NCBI GenBank assembly: GCA_039707465.1 | Contig: CM077643.1 | Location: forward strand, 247,594,919-247,658,918 | Source: Rhabdophis nuchalis | Lineage: Eukaryota; Chordata; Lepidosauria; Squamata; Natricidae | DNA length: 64,000 nt | Reading direction: 5' to 3' | Shown: positions 32,127-43,072 of the stretch, piece after piece | How positions within the stretch are numbered: position 1 is the first letter of the stretch | Layout: each line of letters starts with the position of its first letter | Position numbers and translations under genes: made by a program | Notes under the pieces: generated by a model | Told to the model about the DNA's origin: nothing | The model's input: the letters and a program-made list of their open reading frames with translations, nothing else | Databases searched by the model: none

Positions 32127-32683
32127 GGTTTGGAGGAGGCGGGTGATTGGTGGAGAGCATTGCAGGCGCTGGGCGCGGGGTGGGGGGAAAGCAGGAAGTG
32201 AGTGACAGTCGATCATGAAAAGAGGGAGGGGTCTTTTCTGCTATTTCGCGAGAAGCTGAGATTTCTTTCTTTCTTTTTTTCTTTTTGGAAGGATCCGAAG
32301 CAAAAAGCCTTAAAATTTTGATCTGCCCCCACCTCTTCCGCCTCCCGATGGATCCGCTTTCAGGTTCTTCCAATTTCCCTGCTCCGATCTGGAGAGGTTT
32401 TGTTTTTTTAAAAAGTTTCGTCCAAGGTAAAGAAAGAAAAAAAAATTCTCTTTAGCCTTCCCGTCTCGCTCTCGCTTCTCAACCCCCCTCCCCTTGTATA
32501 AACGATAGGAAGAACCACAAAAGATGGCTTTAAAAGGCTCTGCATATTTTTTATTTTTATTTTAGAGCTTTTCTATACGGTACTGCTTTGTTTGTAGACT
32601 CGACAAGATGCACTTGGTCACTTGTTGCTGCGTTCACTGGATTCAATTCGAATCAACCCTCCCAATTTAAATTGGGGTGGTTT
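32127..32683. other. RHOB upstream flank, no gene
   Basis: It contains T-rich and purine runs and a drop in CpG. No recognised motif beyond the core promoter. Confidence 0.4.
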
Positions 32684-32848
32684 CAGTGGTGAAATTCATT
32701 TTTTTTACTAACGGTTCTGTGGGCGTGGCTTGGCGGGCGTGGCAGGGAAAGGATATTGCAAAATCTCCATTCCCACCTTACCAGAGGTGGTATTTGTCTG
32801 TTCTCCAAGCTACTCAAAATTTCTGCTACCTGCTGAATTTCACCCCTG
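32684..32848. mobile_element. 165-bp hAT MITE with perfect 8-bp TSD
   Basis: Termini CAGTGGTGAAATTCATTT and GCTGAATTTCACCCCTG are inverted repeats. GGTGGTTT flanks both sides exactly (32676-32683, 32849-32856). An internally deleted member of the family at 56.66 kb. It lies about 650 bases upstream of the RHOB start of transcription. Confidence 0.92.
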
Positions 32849-33423
32849 GGTGGTTTAAGAGGAGGTGATAAAAGTACCCTGGACTATCTGTTCAAATTAT
32901 CATCTCAATGAATATGATCTGTATAATTTGATTAATTGTTATGGTCAACCTCTCCTCAAATGGAAGTAATATTTTGCAGTACGAAGCCAGGGGCCTATCA
33001 GGCTGTTGTTTACGTAATAGTAAGTGTCAAATCACGTAAAAAGAAAAGTCCATGCTGACATTCTGCATGTATGATTGTAGGATGTTAATACCCATCCCTC
33101 TACTAGAAGATGAAATATTTTGAGAAATATTAAAAGGGCAGAATGTTTCCCCCTAAAAGGCAGGAAGAAAGTCATCGCCGCTGTCTTTGTCAATGGACCA
33201 TTAAGGCCTGAGCCAGTCTATCCTACATAACAAAGATCTACAGGAAGAGCCATAATAGGAATCCCAAAGCCCTTTCATTGCATCACTGCCCAGCAAGGCT
33301 CAACCAAACTTGGACTCAAAGCACAGCCTACAGAGTTGACCCTGCATGGCCCCATGGGAGTCTGGCAGCCAGAGTGCATTTCTTGCACAGGAATGGGAGA
33401 CTCCAGGGTGGGGCCCAATAGAG
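32849..33423. other. No gene recognised
   Basis: Unique-looking sequence. Confidence 0.4.
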
Positions 33424-33495
33424 CAGGGGTCCCCAACCTTTGCAACTTTAAGTCTGAAGTCCTTCAGACTTAGTTGCAAAGGTTGGGGACCCCTG
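33424..33495. mobile_element. 72-bp hAT hairpin MITE with perfect 8-bp TSD
   Basis: CAGGGGTCCCCAACCTTTGC faces GCAAAGGTTGGGGACCCCTG, and the arms continue as an almost perfect palindrome through the centre ('cttcagacttagttgc'). CAATAGAG flanks both sides exactly (33416-33423, 33496-33503). The whole element is little more than two terminal repeats. Confidence 0.95.
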
Positions 33496-34479
33496 CAATA
33501 GAGGACATAAAACACAGGGACTCTCAGCAAGCCAGCCATTTTTTCTTCTTCAACATCTTTGAGACATGCAGTTACCTTTCCCCCCCAAGACGGCAAGCCA
33601 TGTGGTCCTGTCCACCATTAAACCATCTTTCCAAGCACCCTCCATGTTTTCAGTGTATTTTTCCCCACTTAGAACTGAACCCAGGAGGACATTTCTTCCA
33701 ACATGATAAAATAAAACATTAAAAAAAACAACAACCCTACTGTATTCCTTAGGATAATGGAGAAAACCTACCTATGTGGTCCTTAAGAGTCAGCAACCGC
33801 TTGATGGCACACCATTATACCACTACCATAAAATGTAGCCACACCATAGTAGAGAAATTAAAGTGGGGGGGGGGGGGAAAGTAATGAGATTCAGTTCCTT
33901 GGGAAGTATTTAGAACTGATTTGAAATAAGAAATTCTCAGTTTAGTTTTAAAACAGAGTTTTTGCTTTTCTTCAATAGTTGATGGTACCAAAATGTTTGC
34001 AAAAAATGAAAAAAAATCCAAAGAGCTGCAACTCTAGTAAGTCAATGTACTAACAATACTGCGTGTCATGCGGAATCAAGTAAGGTGGCTTTTGCAATTC
34101 AGAAGCCGATTGTAACAACCCTCTTGGCTGTAAAGTCCAGCAAAATTACTTCAGATTAAGTGTCAGTCACAGAATAATGAGTTGGCAAAGGATTGGTGGG
34201 CATTTGAGTTCAACTCACAGCAGTTCTGTGTAACCTGTTGGCTCCCAATGGTGAGGCCTGAGTAATTTTATTTAGAGGACATATTTTAGGGGACATAAGC
34301 AGCTTCAGCTTATCCTTGATGGTTGTTATAGCCAATTTAAATCAAAAATACTTTCAACTTTCCTGCGGAGTTGATTTTGATTTGTTAGTCTGATCTACCT
34401 AAGGGGGCTCATATCATTCTTACAGTCTCCTCCTCCTTAGTGAATTAGGGAGGCGTCTGACAGAGTCGCTTCCAAATAT
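33496..34479. other. No gene recognised
   Basis: A G-run near 33865-33880; otherwise nothing identifiable. Confidence 0.4.
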
Positions 34480-34816
34480 TATCTGTCTACTAGCCGATAA
34501 CCCGTCGTCTGCATATTTATGTATAGGGGGGAAATGTCCGGACCAAACGTAATTTCTAATGTTGGATTTCACCCCCTTACCTTATGGAGTACTGTGAAAT
34601 TGTTACCATGGCAACTCCACTGCACTGTAAAGTAGAAGCCATTTTACAGCAGTACAGTAGAAACCATTTTAAAGCACAACAGGCTGTAACTCAACAGAAC
34701 ACACACTCCGAAGGGTTTTAGGGGTGTGTTACCCCCACAATATTTGTTTCCAGAGATTAAATCATCTGTTTTCCAAGTTTGGTTGAAATATACATACATA
34801 CATACATACATACATA
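34480..34816 (+). mobile_element. LINE/RTE-like 3' end with (CATA)n tail (tentative)
   Basis: The stretch 'ccgataacccgtcgtctgc ... ggtgtgttacccccacaatatttgtttccagagattaaatcatctgttttccaagtttggttgaaat' followed by (CATA)n has the look of a non-LTR element 3' end, where 'agtttggttgaaat' is a recurring phrase. Coding sequence is absent. The (CATA)n tail was then the target of the large insertion that follows. Confidence 0.4.
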
Positions 34817-35437
34817 CCGTATTTGCCGGCGTATAAGACGACTGGGCGTATAAGACGACCCCCCATCATTTCCACTCAAAATATAGAGTTTGTTATATAC
34901 TCCCCGTATAAGACTACCCCCTCTTCTGCACACCTTCCACACACCAAATAAAACGTTTGACTGCTGGACAAATATCAACAATACAATGACTGAAATTTGT
35001 TTCAATCCGTCCCTCATCACCCAATACTTCAAACTCCCGGCAAATTAATCTCTCCACAGGCTACATCACCCTGATTCTACCGATTTCTTGGGGAAAAGGT
35101 GCAGAGCAGGCAGAGAAACGGTGAGGAGGGGGGTGGGTGGAAAAGAGCGATCCAAGGCCACATAGGAAAAGCCCCTGCCACCAGCTTCCCGGGAAAGCAA
35201 CTCACCCACCCTTCCTCCTTTCCCTCCCCCCCTCTTCCACCATATTACCAGGGTTTGGCAAGGGGTGAGGCGGAGAGGGGAGCAGCAGCAGCAGAGGCAC
35301 CTGCTTGGGCACGACAGCGACAAGATCGCTTGCCTGCTTACTGTCCAGCTCCCACGCTGCTGGTGCCGGGCGGGGGGGGGGAGGAGGGATGCTTCCCCGT
35401 TCCCCTTGGCAACCAGGCCCTCCACTTCTGGATTCCC

Positions 35438-36532
35438 TTCCTTTCCTTTCCATTCCTCTCCATTCCTTTCCTTTCCTTCCTTCCATTGCCTCCTTCCCCC
35501 TCCCTCCCTTCTTTCCTTCCTTCCCTCTTACCCTCCATCCCTCTTTCTTTTTCTTTCTTTCTCCTTCTCTGTTTCTCTCTCTCTCTCTCCTCCCCCCCCC
35601 ACCCATCTGTCACTCTGTGTGTGTGTGTGTGTGTGTGTCTGGGTGTGTGTCTGTTTCCCCCTCTCTCTCTTTCTGTCTCTCTAAGTCTGCCATTCTCTCC
35701 CTCCCTCCACCCGGGGAAGCAGCATGTCAGTTGCGGAGGTTATCCCGCAGCGAGCGGACAGAAGACCCAAGCTGCGGCTAGTGCAGGCGAGGAGGAGGGG
35801 CCAGCATGTCGACTGGGAAGGTTATCCCGCAGCGGGCGGGCGGGCGAAGGACCCAAGCTGCGTGCTGCCGAAGCCGTCCGGGGCTGGGCGTGCGGCGCCC
35901 GGATGGCTTTGGCGGCACGCAGCTTGGGTCCTTCGCCCGCCCGCTGCGGGATAACCTCCCCAGTCGAGATGCTGCCCCTCCAGGAAGCCCCAGAAGGTGC
36001 AGGGCGCTGAGGTGGCCGTCGGAAGGAGGCGTCCTTTCCATTCCTCTCCATTCCTTTCCTTTCCTTCCTTCCATTGCCTCCCTCCCCCTCCCTCCCTTCT
36101 TTCCTTCCTTCCCTCTTACCCTCCATCCCTCTTTCTTTTTCTTTCTTTCTTTCCTTCCTTCCTTCTTTCACTGCTCCCTTCCTCCTCCCTCCCCCTTCTT
36201 TCTTTCACTCCCTCCCTCCCACCCTCCATTCATCTTTTTTCCTATTTTTCTTTCTTTCTCCTTCTCTGTTTCTCTCTCTCTCTCTCCTCCCCCCCCCCAC
36301 CCATCTGTCACTCTGTGTGTGTGTGTGTGTGTGTCTGGGTGTGTGTCTGTTTCCCCCCCTCTCTCTTTCTGTCTCTCTAAGTCTGCCTCTCTCCCTCCCT
36401 CCACCCGGGGAAGCAGCATGTCAGTTGCGGAGGTTATCCCGCAGCGAGCGGACAGAAGACCCAAGCTGCGGCTAGTGCAGGCGAGGAGGAGGGGCCAGCA
36501 TGTCGACTGGGAAGGTTATCCCGCCCGCCCGC
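35438..36532. repeat. Tandem duplication of a ~400-500-bp segment
   Basis: The block 'cctttccattcctctcc ... (TG)n ... gggaagcagcatgtcagttgcggagg ... tgtcgactgggaaggttatcccgc' occurs at about 35438-35830 and again at 36030-36532, the second copy with an extra ~90 bases of CTTTC repeats. The first palindrome lies between the two copies. Confidence 0.8.
35796..35978. repeat. Palindrome 1 in the 3-kb TIR element
   Basis: GACTGGGAAGGTTATCCCGC and GGACCCAAGCTGCG face CGCAGCTTGGGTCC and GCGGGATAACCTCCCCAGTC around a centre near 35887. Arms are about 75-85 bases. Confidence 0.85.
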
Positions 36533-36542
36533 TGCCGGCACC

Positions 36543-36706
36543 GGAGTCTCTGCGCGGCTGTGGAGGGTTTCCTTCTTTCCCCTCTCTCTTCTCCCTCTGT
36601 GTGTCTGTAGAAAGACGGGGGGGGAGGGAATCAGAGTCTAACAGACACACAGAGGGGGAAGAGACAGAGGGGGAAAGAGGAAACCCTCCACAGCCGCGCG
36701 GAGACT
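36543..36706. repeat. Palindrome 2 in the 3-kb TIR element
   Basis: CTGCGCGGCTGTGGAGGGTT faces AACCCTCCACAGCCGCGCGG around a centre near 36625. Inner arms are CCCTCTGTGTGTCTG and CAGACACACAGAGGG. Confidence 0.85.
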
Positions 36707-37723
36707 TGCCGCTTTTCCATGCATGCCTATCTTTTGCACGTCAACCAGTCGGGGCATCTGAGGTCCATACTCAACTGGAGGGCGCCGCGTTGGGGAAGCG
36801 CCCCCCCCCAGCCCCGGGGCTTCCCCCTCCCTTCTTTCCCTCGCCTCCTTCCGAGCCAAGGATATCTATTTTCCATGGTGCCGCCGTTCCCTTCTCCGCA
36901 TGGCCCGAGTGCCTGTTCCTTACTGCGATGATCTCAGCAGCTGCCAGCGCGCCGCCCGGCTCGCCCGCTCACGGCTCTTGCGCACTCTCCGCCTCGAAAG
37001 CCGGGAGGAAAGCCGGGAGGGAAGCGGCATGGAAAAGCGCTTTTCACCGCGGCTTTTCTTGCCCGCTCTCCACCTCGAAAGCCGGGAGGGAAGCCGGGAG
37101 GGAAGCGGCATGGAAAAGCGCTTTTCCCCGTGGCTTTTCTTGCCCGCTCTCCGCCTCGAAAGCCGGGAGGGAAGCCGGGAGGGAAGCGGCATGGAAAAGC
37201 GCTTTTCCCCGCGGCTTTTCTTGCCCGCTCTCCACCTCGAAAGCCGGGAGGGAAGCTTTTCCCCGCGGGCAAGAAAAGCCGCGGGGAAAAGCGCTTTTCC
37301 ATGCCGCTTCCCTCCCGGCTTCCCTCCCGGCTTCCCTCCCGGCTTCCGAGGCGGAGAGCGGGCAAGAAAAGCCGCGGGGAAAAGCGCTTTTCCATGCCGC
37401 TTCCCTCCCGGCTTCCCTCGCGGCTTTCGAGGCGGAGAGCGGGCAAGAGCCGTGAGCGGGCGAGCCGGGCGGCGCGCTGGGAGCTGCTGAGACCATCGCA
37501 GTAAGGAACAGGCGCCCGGGCCATGCGGAGAAGGGAACGGCGGCACCATGGAGAATAGATATCCTTGGCTCGGAAGGAGGCGAGGGAAAGAAGGGAGGGG
37601 GAAGCCCCGGGGCTGGGGGAGGCGCTTCCCCAACGCGGCACCCTCCAGTTGAGTATGGACCTCAGATGCCCCGACTGGTTGACATGCAAAAGATAGGCAT
37701 GCATGGAAAAGCGGCAAGTCTCT
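36700..37723. repeat. Palindrome 3, ~1 kb, with tandem repeats in its arms
   Basis: The outer arms start GAGACTTGCCGCTTTTCCAT and end with the inverse at 37723. Matching inner landmarks are CATACTCAACTGGAGGG / CCCTCCAGTTGAGTATG, AAGGATATCTATTTTCC / GGAGAATAGATATCCTT and GCTCGCCCGCTCACGGC / GCCGTGAGCGGGCGAGC. The centre (about 37.0-37.45 kb) is built from copies of a ~58-bp unit (CCGGGAGGGAAGC...AAAAGCGCTTTTC), present in different numbers in the two arms. Confidence 0.88.
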
Positions 37724-37861
37724 GCGGGGCTCTGGACGGCATCCAGGGAGACGAGGAACGTGAAGGGGACCTCGCGGATGACCCGGCGTATAAGACGACC
37801 CCCCCATTTGGAGGCATGTTTTTCGGGGCCAAAAAGTCGTCTTATACGCCGGCTAATACGG

Positions 37862-37928
37862 TACATACATACATACATACATACATACATACATACATAC
37901 GTGTGTACACACACACACACACACACAG
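37862..37928. repeat. (CATA)n then (CA)n microsatellite
   Basis: The right continuation of the array into which the 3-kb element inserted. Confidence 0.9.
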
Positions 37929-38358
37929 TGGATTGTAAACCGAAAATATGTTTTACCTCTCATAACCCTGACAATGCATCTTGTATATGTCCATCAAAGC
38001 GATCTTCCTGTCTTTCTAGATATAAACCACTCCATCCTACTTCAGTCTATGCCCCTGTTATCAGACTAATTTTTGCCAAACTGACTAACAATAGGCATGG
38101 AAGAGAGGGGGTTTGCTGAGTAGAAGTAAAGGGAGCATTCCCTCTCATGTCACTAGGCCAGGCAATTGGACAGGTGGCTAAACTCATAATCTAAGTAACT
38201 GTCTAAACATTGCCCTATCCCGCTCCATATTAGGGAGAGTGGTTGAATCCCCCCCCCCCTCCAGTGGCAGGTGAAGCTTAATAAAAACAGAAACAAGGCT
38301 GGAGAAATCTATTAATCTCTTTCCTAAATGTGACCCACACTCGTAAATAAAGTAGCAC
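37929..38358. other. No gene recognised
   Basis: Unremarkable sequence with a C-run near 38250-38260. Confidence 0.4.

Positions 38359-38434
<76 letters not shown>
38359..38434. repeat. (ATT)n microsatellite
   Basis: About 25 uninterrupted trinucleotide units. Confidence 0.95.
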
Positions 38435-38533
38435 GGTCTTATTACTCTGTTGAACAAAGCTTGGCAGTGGGCAATATTCCATTTACACTTTTCTACTGTT
38501 TAAAGGACTTGCAGAAAGTATTTGTATTATAGA

Positions 38534-38753
38534 TGGAGCGCTGAGATAAAGCGCAGGGACAGTTTTACCACAACGTTTTATTCAACACTAACTGAACGAA
38601 CAACTTTTAACTTGACAACTCTTATATAGTCGAGCTGTCAAACAGTTAACCAATGGGAAGCCTGGAATCTTCCTGCCAGACTACAGTTGCGTCTGAACCA
38701 ATCACAGCTTGCCAATTACTTGACTGACGTTCCCAGTCATAGTCGTGACGACA
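38534..38753 (-). mobile_element. Solo LTR, ~220 bp
   Basis: Read on the minus strand it begins TGTCGTCACGACTATGAC and ends AGCGCTCCA. Two ATTGG (CCAAT) boxes precede a TATA box (CTATATAAG, near 38629), and an AATAAA lies about 45 bases further, the normal U3-R order. No internal region adjoins it and flanking duplications are unclear. LTR superfamily is undetermined. Confidence 0.65.
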
Positions 38754-39349
38754 TAGCAATTCTTCCCAGTAATTATTTTCTCTTTAAGGAGAGGTTAATC
38801 AACCTCCACCCTCACTCCCACATCAGCCCACTCTGACTTCTTCCCCATAGTTCTCCTTAACCTTTTGTAACTTTCCACCCTCTGACCCAACCAACTTCTA
38901 CTTCCCCAATGATGAGCTGTTTTCCACTGAATTACAGTGGACCCATTTCCTCCTCCCATCCAAGTTCTTCTTTCCTCTTTCTTTCTTCTTTTGTTTTTTC
39001 CAAGCAACCAGCTTGGAAAGCTGGATTTTAGCCCTTCATTACGCTAATTGTGAATGTCCTAGAATTGTGAGAGAGACAGAGGGAGTGAGAGAACTTATTA
39101 ATACTACTGAACTAATATCATTGTCAGTAGGTATGATATTCATCCAGCCTTCCTTGTGATCACACATGGACACAGCAAATAATCTTTTAAAATCATCCTA
39201 AAGAAATAATGTTTGACTTGTCTCAATATACTAGTCTCACTAGATTCTCTACCGACCCGTTGTTTTTTCCATCAGTTATAGCTCCAAGCTCCAAGCTCAA
39301 TGTTTTCTCCTTAGTCCATTGAGTCAAGGTGACATAGGTGGCTATGAGC
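38754..39349. other. No gene recognised
   Basis: Pyrimidine-rich stretch near 38800-38990; otherwise no feature. Confidence 0.4.
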
Positions 39350-39522
39350 CAGTGGTGGGTTTCAAATTTTTTAAAACCTACTTTGTAGGTGTGGCCTATT
39401 TTGTGGGCGTGGCTTGGCAGTCATGTGACAGGGTAGGAGTGGCCACCTTTTAAAATGTGAAACTCATTTAACAACGCTCTTGCTTAGCAACCAAAATTTT
39501 GGACTCAATTGTGATGATAAAT

Positions 39523-39600
<78 letters not shown>

Positions 39601-39787
39601 TTCCTTCCTTCCTTTCCTTCCTTCCTTTCCTTCCTTTCCTTCCTTTCCTTTCCTTCCCGTTGGGTCACTGGCAGCGGCGGGCCAGATTTACTTCCAGGTA
39701 TGCCAGTGGAACCCCCTCTCACCGGTTCTCTAAATTTCACCAACCGGCTCTCGCGAGTAGGTGCGAGCCTGCAGAAACCCACCACTG
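39350..39787. mobile_element. hAT MITE expanded by an internal (TTTC)n array
   Basis: Termini CAGTGGTGGGTTTCAAATTT and GCAGAAACCCACCACTG are inverted repeats. Flanks are CTATGAGC and GTATGAGC (7 of 8 matching). A (TTTC)n/(TTCC)n array of about 135 bases (39521-39657) has grown inside. Confidence 0.85.
39521..39657. repeat. (TTTC)n / (TTCC)n microsatellite
   Basis: About 20 TTTC units followed by mixed TTCC units; it produces spurious Phe/Ser-rich frames. Confidence 0.95.
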
Positions 39788-40063
39788 GTATGAGCATTAA
39801 TACTGATATCCCACCTTTCTAGCCAAAATCCTATTCAAGATTGCTCAGAACAAAACAATATAACCAAGATTGCATCTGGTGAGAATGATTTTTGGAGATG
39901 GACTTATGAGAGATGTTTAATTGGTGGGTTTGGGTCTGGAAATACATAGCTGGCTTGATGGTTGTGGTAATTTGGAGGGATCTTACTGGACAGCTCTACA
40001 TGGGCTCTGGCAGTATTGGAACAGGGCACTAATTGTAGGGAGATATTAACTGTCATGCTATAG

Positions 40064-40198
40064 CAGAGGTGAGTAACTATGGCCTCTTTATGACTTGTGG
40101 ACTTCAAGTCCCAGAATTACTGAGCCAGCACTGCTGGCTGAAGAATTCTGGGAGTTAAAGTCCACAAGTCATAGAAGGGCCATAGTTCTGTTCCTCTG
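40064..40198. mobile_element. Foldback hAT-like element, 135 bp
   Basis: The arms 'atgacttgtggacttcaagtcccagaatt' and 'aattctgggagttaaagtccacaagtcat' form a long hairpin. Ends are CAGAGGTGAGTAACTATGG and CCATAGTTCTGTTCCTCTG. Flanks TGCTATAG and CCCTATAG match at 6 of 8. Confidence 0.8.
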
Positions 40199-40470
40199 CC
40201 CTATAGAGTAGATCAGACTGAGGACCCATGCATAGAGGCCTAAAATGACTTTAATTAGAACAGGTATAAAAACAGAATCCTGCAAGTCTGAATGTGCTTC
40301 CCTCCTTCCTCACTTAATCTTTGTGTGAAGTAAAGAGCAGCCATCTTGAGGTGTCGTCTGTCCCGCCCCTCCCCCAAATTAGTTTCTTGGACTTGACTTC
40401 AGCAGCTCTTGCTTCATTGTTGCTTTGATAAACAGATCTTCCTATTTTCCTTTAAGGCCCTTCTTTATGT

Positions 40471-40603
40471 CAGGGTTTCTCAACCTTGGCAACGTGAAGA
40501 TGTGTCGACTTCAATTCCCAGAATTCCTCCGTCAGCATGCTCCTGGGGAATTCTGGGAGTCAAAGTCTACAGATCTTCAAGCTACCATGGTTGAGTAACA
40601 CTG
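40471..40603. mobile_element. Foldback hAT-like element, 133 bp
   Basis: Ends CAGGGTTTCTCAACCTTGG and CCATGGTTGAGTAACACTG are inverted repeats. The arms 'cgacttcaattcccagaattcc' and 'ggaattctgggagtcaaagt' fold back. Flanks CTTTATGT and CTCTATGC match at 6 of 8. Confidence 0.8.
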
Positions 40604-41082
40604 CTCTATGCTCTCTCTATTAACAAAAGGGCAATGGCCTTCTGGTTCCAGGGAAACGAAAACTGGGATAATGACCCTACTCTAGTTCAGACCGTTCCTT
40701 TTAACATTGGTGTGGAAGAGATCTATTTAAGGATTTGCAATTTTGAAGAGTGTGGATGACCAGGAGGGGCTGAGAAACTGATGGGGCAGAGCATGCCAGT
40801 CGTCTTGACAGAGAAAGAGGGTCACAGATGCAGTGGTGAGGAGGCTGGACAGCAGCAACTGCATTACTGGTCTGAGCCCCATTGTTGCTGAGGCATGGAC
40901 CTTCCGTTTATTTATTAATTAAACTTAGAGGCTGCCCAACTGTAAATGACTATGGGTGATTTACACTTAAAAAGATAGAAAACAATTTTTTTTAAAACCC
41001 ACAAACGTTAGGACAAACCACACCCCATATACCATAAGTTGCACCCAGTGGGCTACACTACTATCCTATGCAAGGCTTAGGG

Positions 41083-41210
41083 CAGGGGTGTCAAACTCAC
41101 GTCGTCAAGGTGGTGTCACATGACATATTTTTTCCCCTTTGTTAAAGCAGGTCTAGGCGTGGGCCGTGTGTGACGCATCCAGCCTGTAGACGGGGACTCT
41201 GATAGCCCTG
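41083..41210. mobile_element. Diverged hAT MITE (CAGGGGTGTCAAAC family)
   Basis: The left end CAGGGGTGTCAAACTCACGT is clear. The right end (...GATAGCCCTG) is decayed. Flanks GCTTAGGG and CCTTAGGA match at 6 of 8. Confidence 0.55.
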
Positions 41211-43072
41211 CCTTAGGAGATCAGCCAAGTTTTTAAAGATTCAGGAACATCATCAGGGTGAGACCGCCATAGAGCCAGGGAGGGACCCAACAAAAAATAA
41301 GGCATGCTTCCTGGGTCCTGATACATACCATTATTTGAATGTATCTGTCCAAGTGTACTAACTCGGACTGATCTTGCATGTTCCATCAGTGATGCATTAT
41401 GAGACCCATCTTTTTTTTTATTACTTTTTTTTTGCTTTTTATTGTATTGTGTGGACTCTTTGATGAGTTGAGCAACCTGAAAAAGAATCTAACTTATAAG
41501 CAAACAAACAGATGAAAGTCTGCCAGTTGCTGCTGAATCACCAATCAGCAGTTCTAAGCAGCGTGGACAGGTGTGAAAGTTGCTGGGAATTGTCGTTCTA
41601 CATTGCATTGGCATTCTTCAGTCTCAAAAGACTATATGGTATCGTGCTCTGGAAAGAAGTAAAGCTGGAGTGTCCTCTCCAAAGCACGAGGCCTGGGTAG
41701 ATTAATATGGAGGATAGACTGTTACCCAATCAGCAGATCCCCCGTCTCCACGTCGCTGAAATAGTCCAATGGAACAGCAGAGCTGATACGAATGGTTCCA
41801 GCTGCGTCGCAGGAGTTACCAGAACATGGTTGACAATATTTAGAAGATTGCATATTACTAAATCCTGATCTAAAATTGAAATTGAGTTATCTTATAAAAT
41901 GTCTTCTATGTTTGGTCTTCTTAATCTCTTACTTTACCTTTCTCTTCCTTGCTCCTTCACTCTTGCAGTGACCTTATTTGTAAGCTCTTCAGCAGCTTGA
42001 AGGTACTATACTAAACATTATTCAAGGGTGACTAATGTCATGAGTAATCTGATGCTAAAATAGTGTTTCTCTTCTTTTTTCTGATGTACCTCATTATATG
42101 GGTGATGGCACCAACTGGTGAAGATGTTGCAGAATTATGCAGTTCCTCTTGGTGACTTTTAACTGCTATATACTTGACTTCATAATTAAGAACCACTTGG
42201 AAGTTGTCTTAAACTGGAGGTAGTTTGGTGTTTTTTTTTCCTAAGCGAGGTTTTCATAGACTTCTTTAGCAAGATTTATTAGGATGAGAGTAATTAAGTG
42301 TTGGATTAGGAATAGGGAGACTTGGGTTCATATCCACACTCAACTACAGAAGCTTGGGGACAACACAGTCACTCTTAGCCCACACTAACTAGTAGGATAC
42401 TTATTGTGGCAAAAAGAAGGGAGTATTAAACACATCCACTTAGGTGGGATATAAATCAGATAAATAATATTTTATTACATTAAGGTAGAGAGTTTTCTTT
42501 CTTTCTAATAACCTTTTTTATGAACTGTCAACAGGCAGATCTTATTACTGATAAGGAAAAAGCTTGCAGCTGGTTGTTGACATAACCTGCTGAAAATAAC
42601 AGCTGGGAAACTCACTATTACAAGAGATATTTGGGCTTAGGAGCAGGGGAGATCATGCACTGGAGATCAGGTGCAAAGCTAAGAGGAGAATACCTTGCTA
42701 CGAGCACTTGGCAAAGCTTCCTTTTTCCTGTGATAGAACATTCCAAATTATATCAAGAATATATCTTTGGAGTGACAAAGATGGAAGATACATGTCAATG
42801 GAAGATAACTGGAAAAGAGGTGCTTGCCTAAACCAACCCAATATGGCTAGGTGACACCAAAACAAACAACTTGACCGTGTGAAATAATGGTTGGTGAAAC
42901 ATTGATTTTATATATCTTGAAGCTGTGATGAAGGGGGGATGTCAGATGAAGAAGTTCAACTTTTTTTTATTTTGGAAGACAATATCAATCAAAAGGCTTC
43001 AGATCATGGTCCTAATGCAAGCTGAGGCCAGAATCCATGTGTCCACAAAGGAAGATTGGGGTTGTTTTAGAG
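41211..43072. other. No gene; faint repeats only
   Basis: About 41605-41850 ('cattggcattcttcagtctc', 'ccgtctccacgtcgctgaaat') resembles a dispersed sauropsid repeat I have seen elsewhere but cannot name. About 42290-42470 keeps parts of the 610-type SINE ('gggttcatatccacact', 'gtgggatataaatcagataaa'). No exon was recognised. Confidence 0.35.

Larger units (their letters stand above)
34817..37861. mobile_element. 3-kb TIR element with nested palindromes, inserted in (CATA)n
   Basis: The left terminus CCGTATTTGCCGGCGTATAA continues as GACGAC, and the right terminus is its inverse (GTCGTCTTATACGCCGGCTA, then ATACGG). TA flanks both ends, and (ACAT)n lies immediately outside on both sides, as if one microsatellite was split. 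TATAAGACGAC is repeated subterminally on the left, twice within 35 bases. The interior holds pyrimidine tracts duplicated in tandem, (TG)n runs and three G/C-rich palindromes. No transposase frame is visible. The open frames of up to 549 codons are Pro/Ser/Arg-rich low-complexity readings. Confidence 0.75.

Noticed and set aside
37000..37450. Coding gene for a basic repeat protein
   Set aside because: The same repeat is open in several frames on both strands, which is expected of a stop-free palindromic G/C repeat.
35438..37735. CRISPR-like array
   Set aside because: The repeats are contiguous tandem and inverted repeats without spacers, in a vertebrate genome.
35806..37926. Open frames of 549, 330 and 303 codons in the 3-kb TIR element
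   Set aside because: Low-complexity Pro/Ser/Phe or Ala/Gly/Arg readings across microsatellites and palindromic repeats, present on both strands; no domain.
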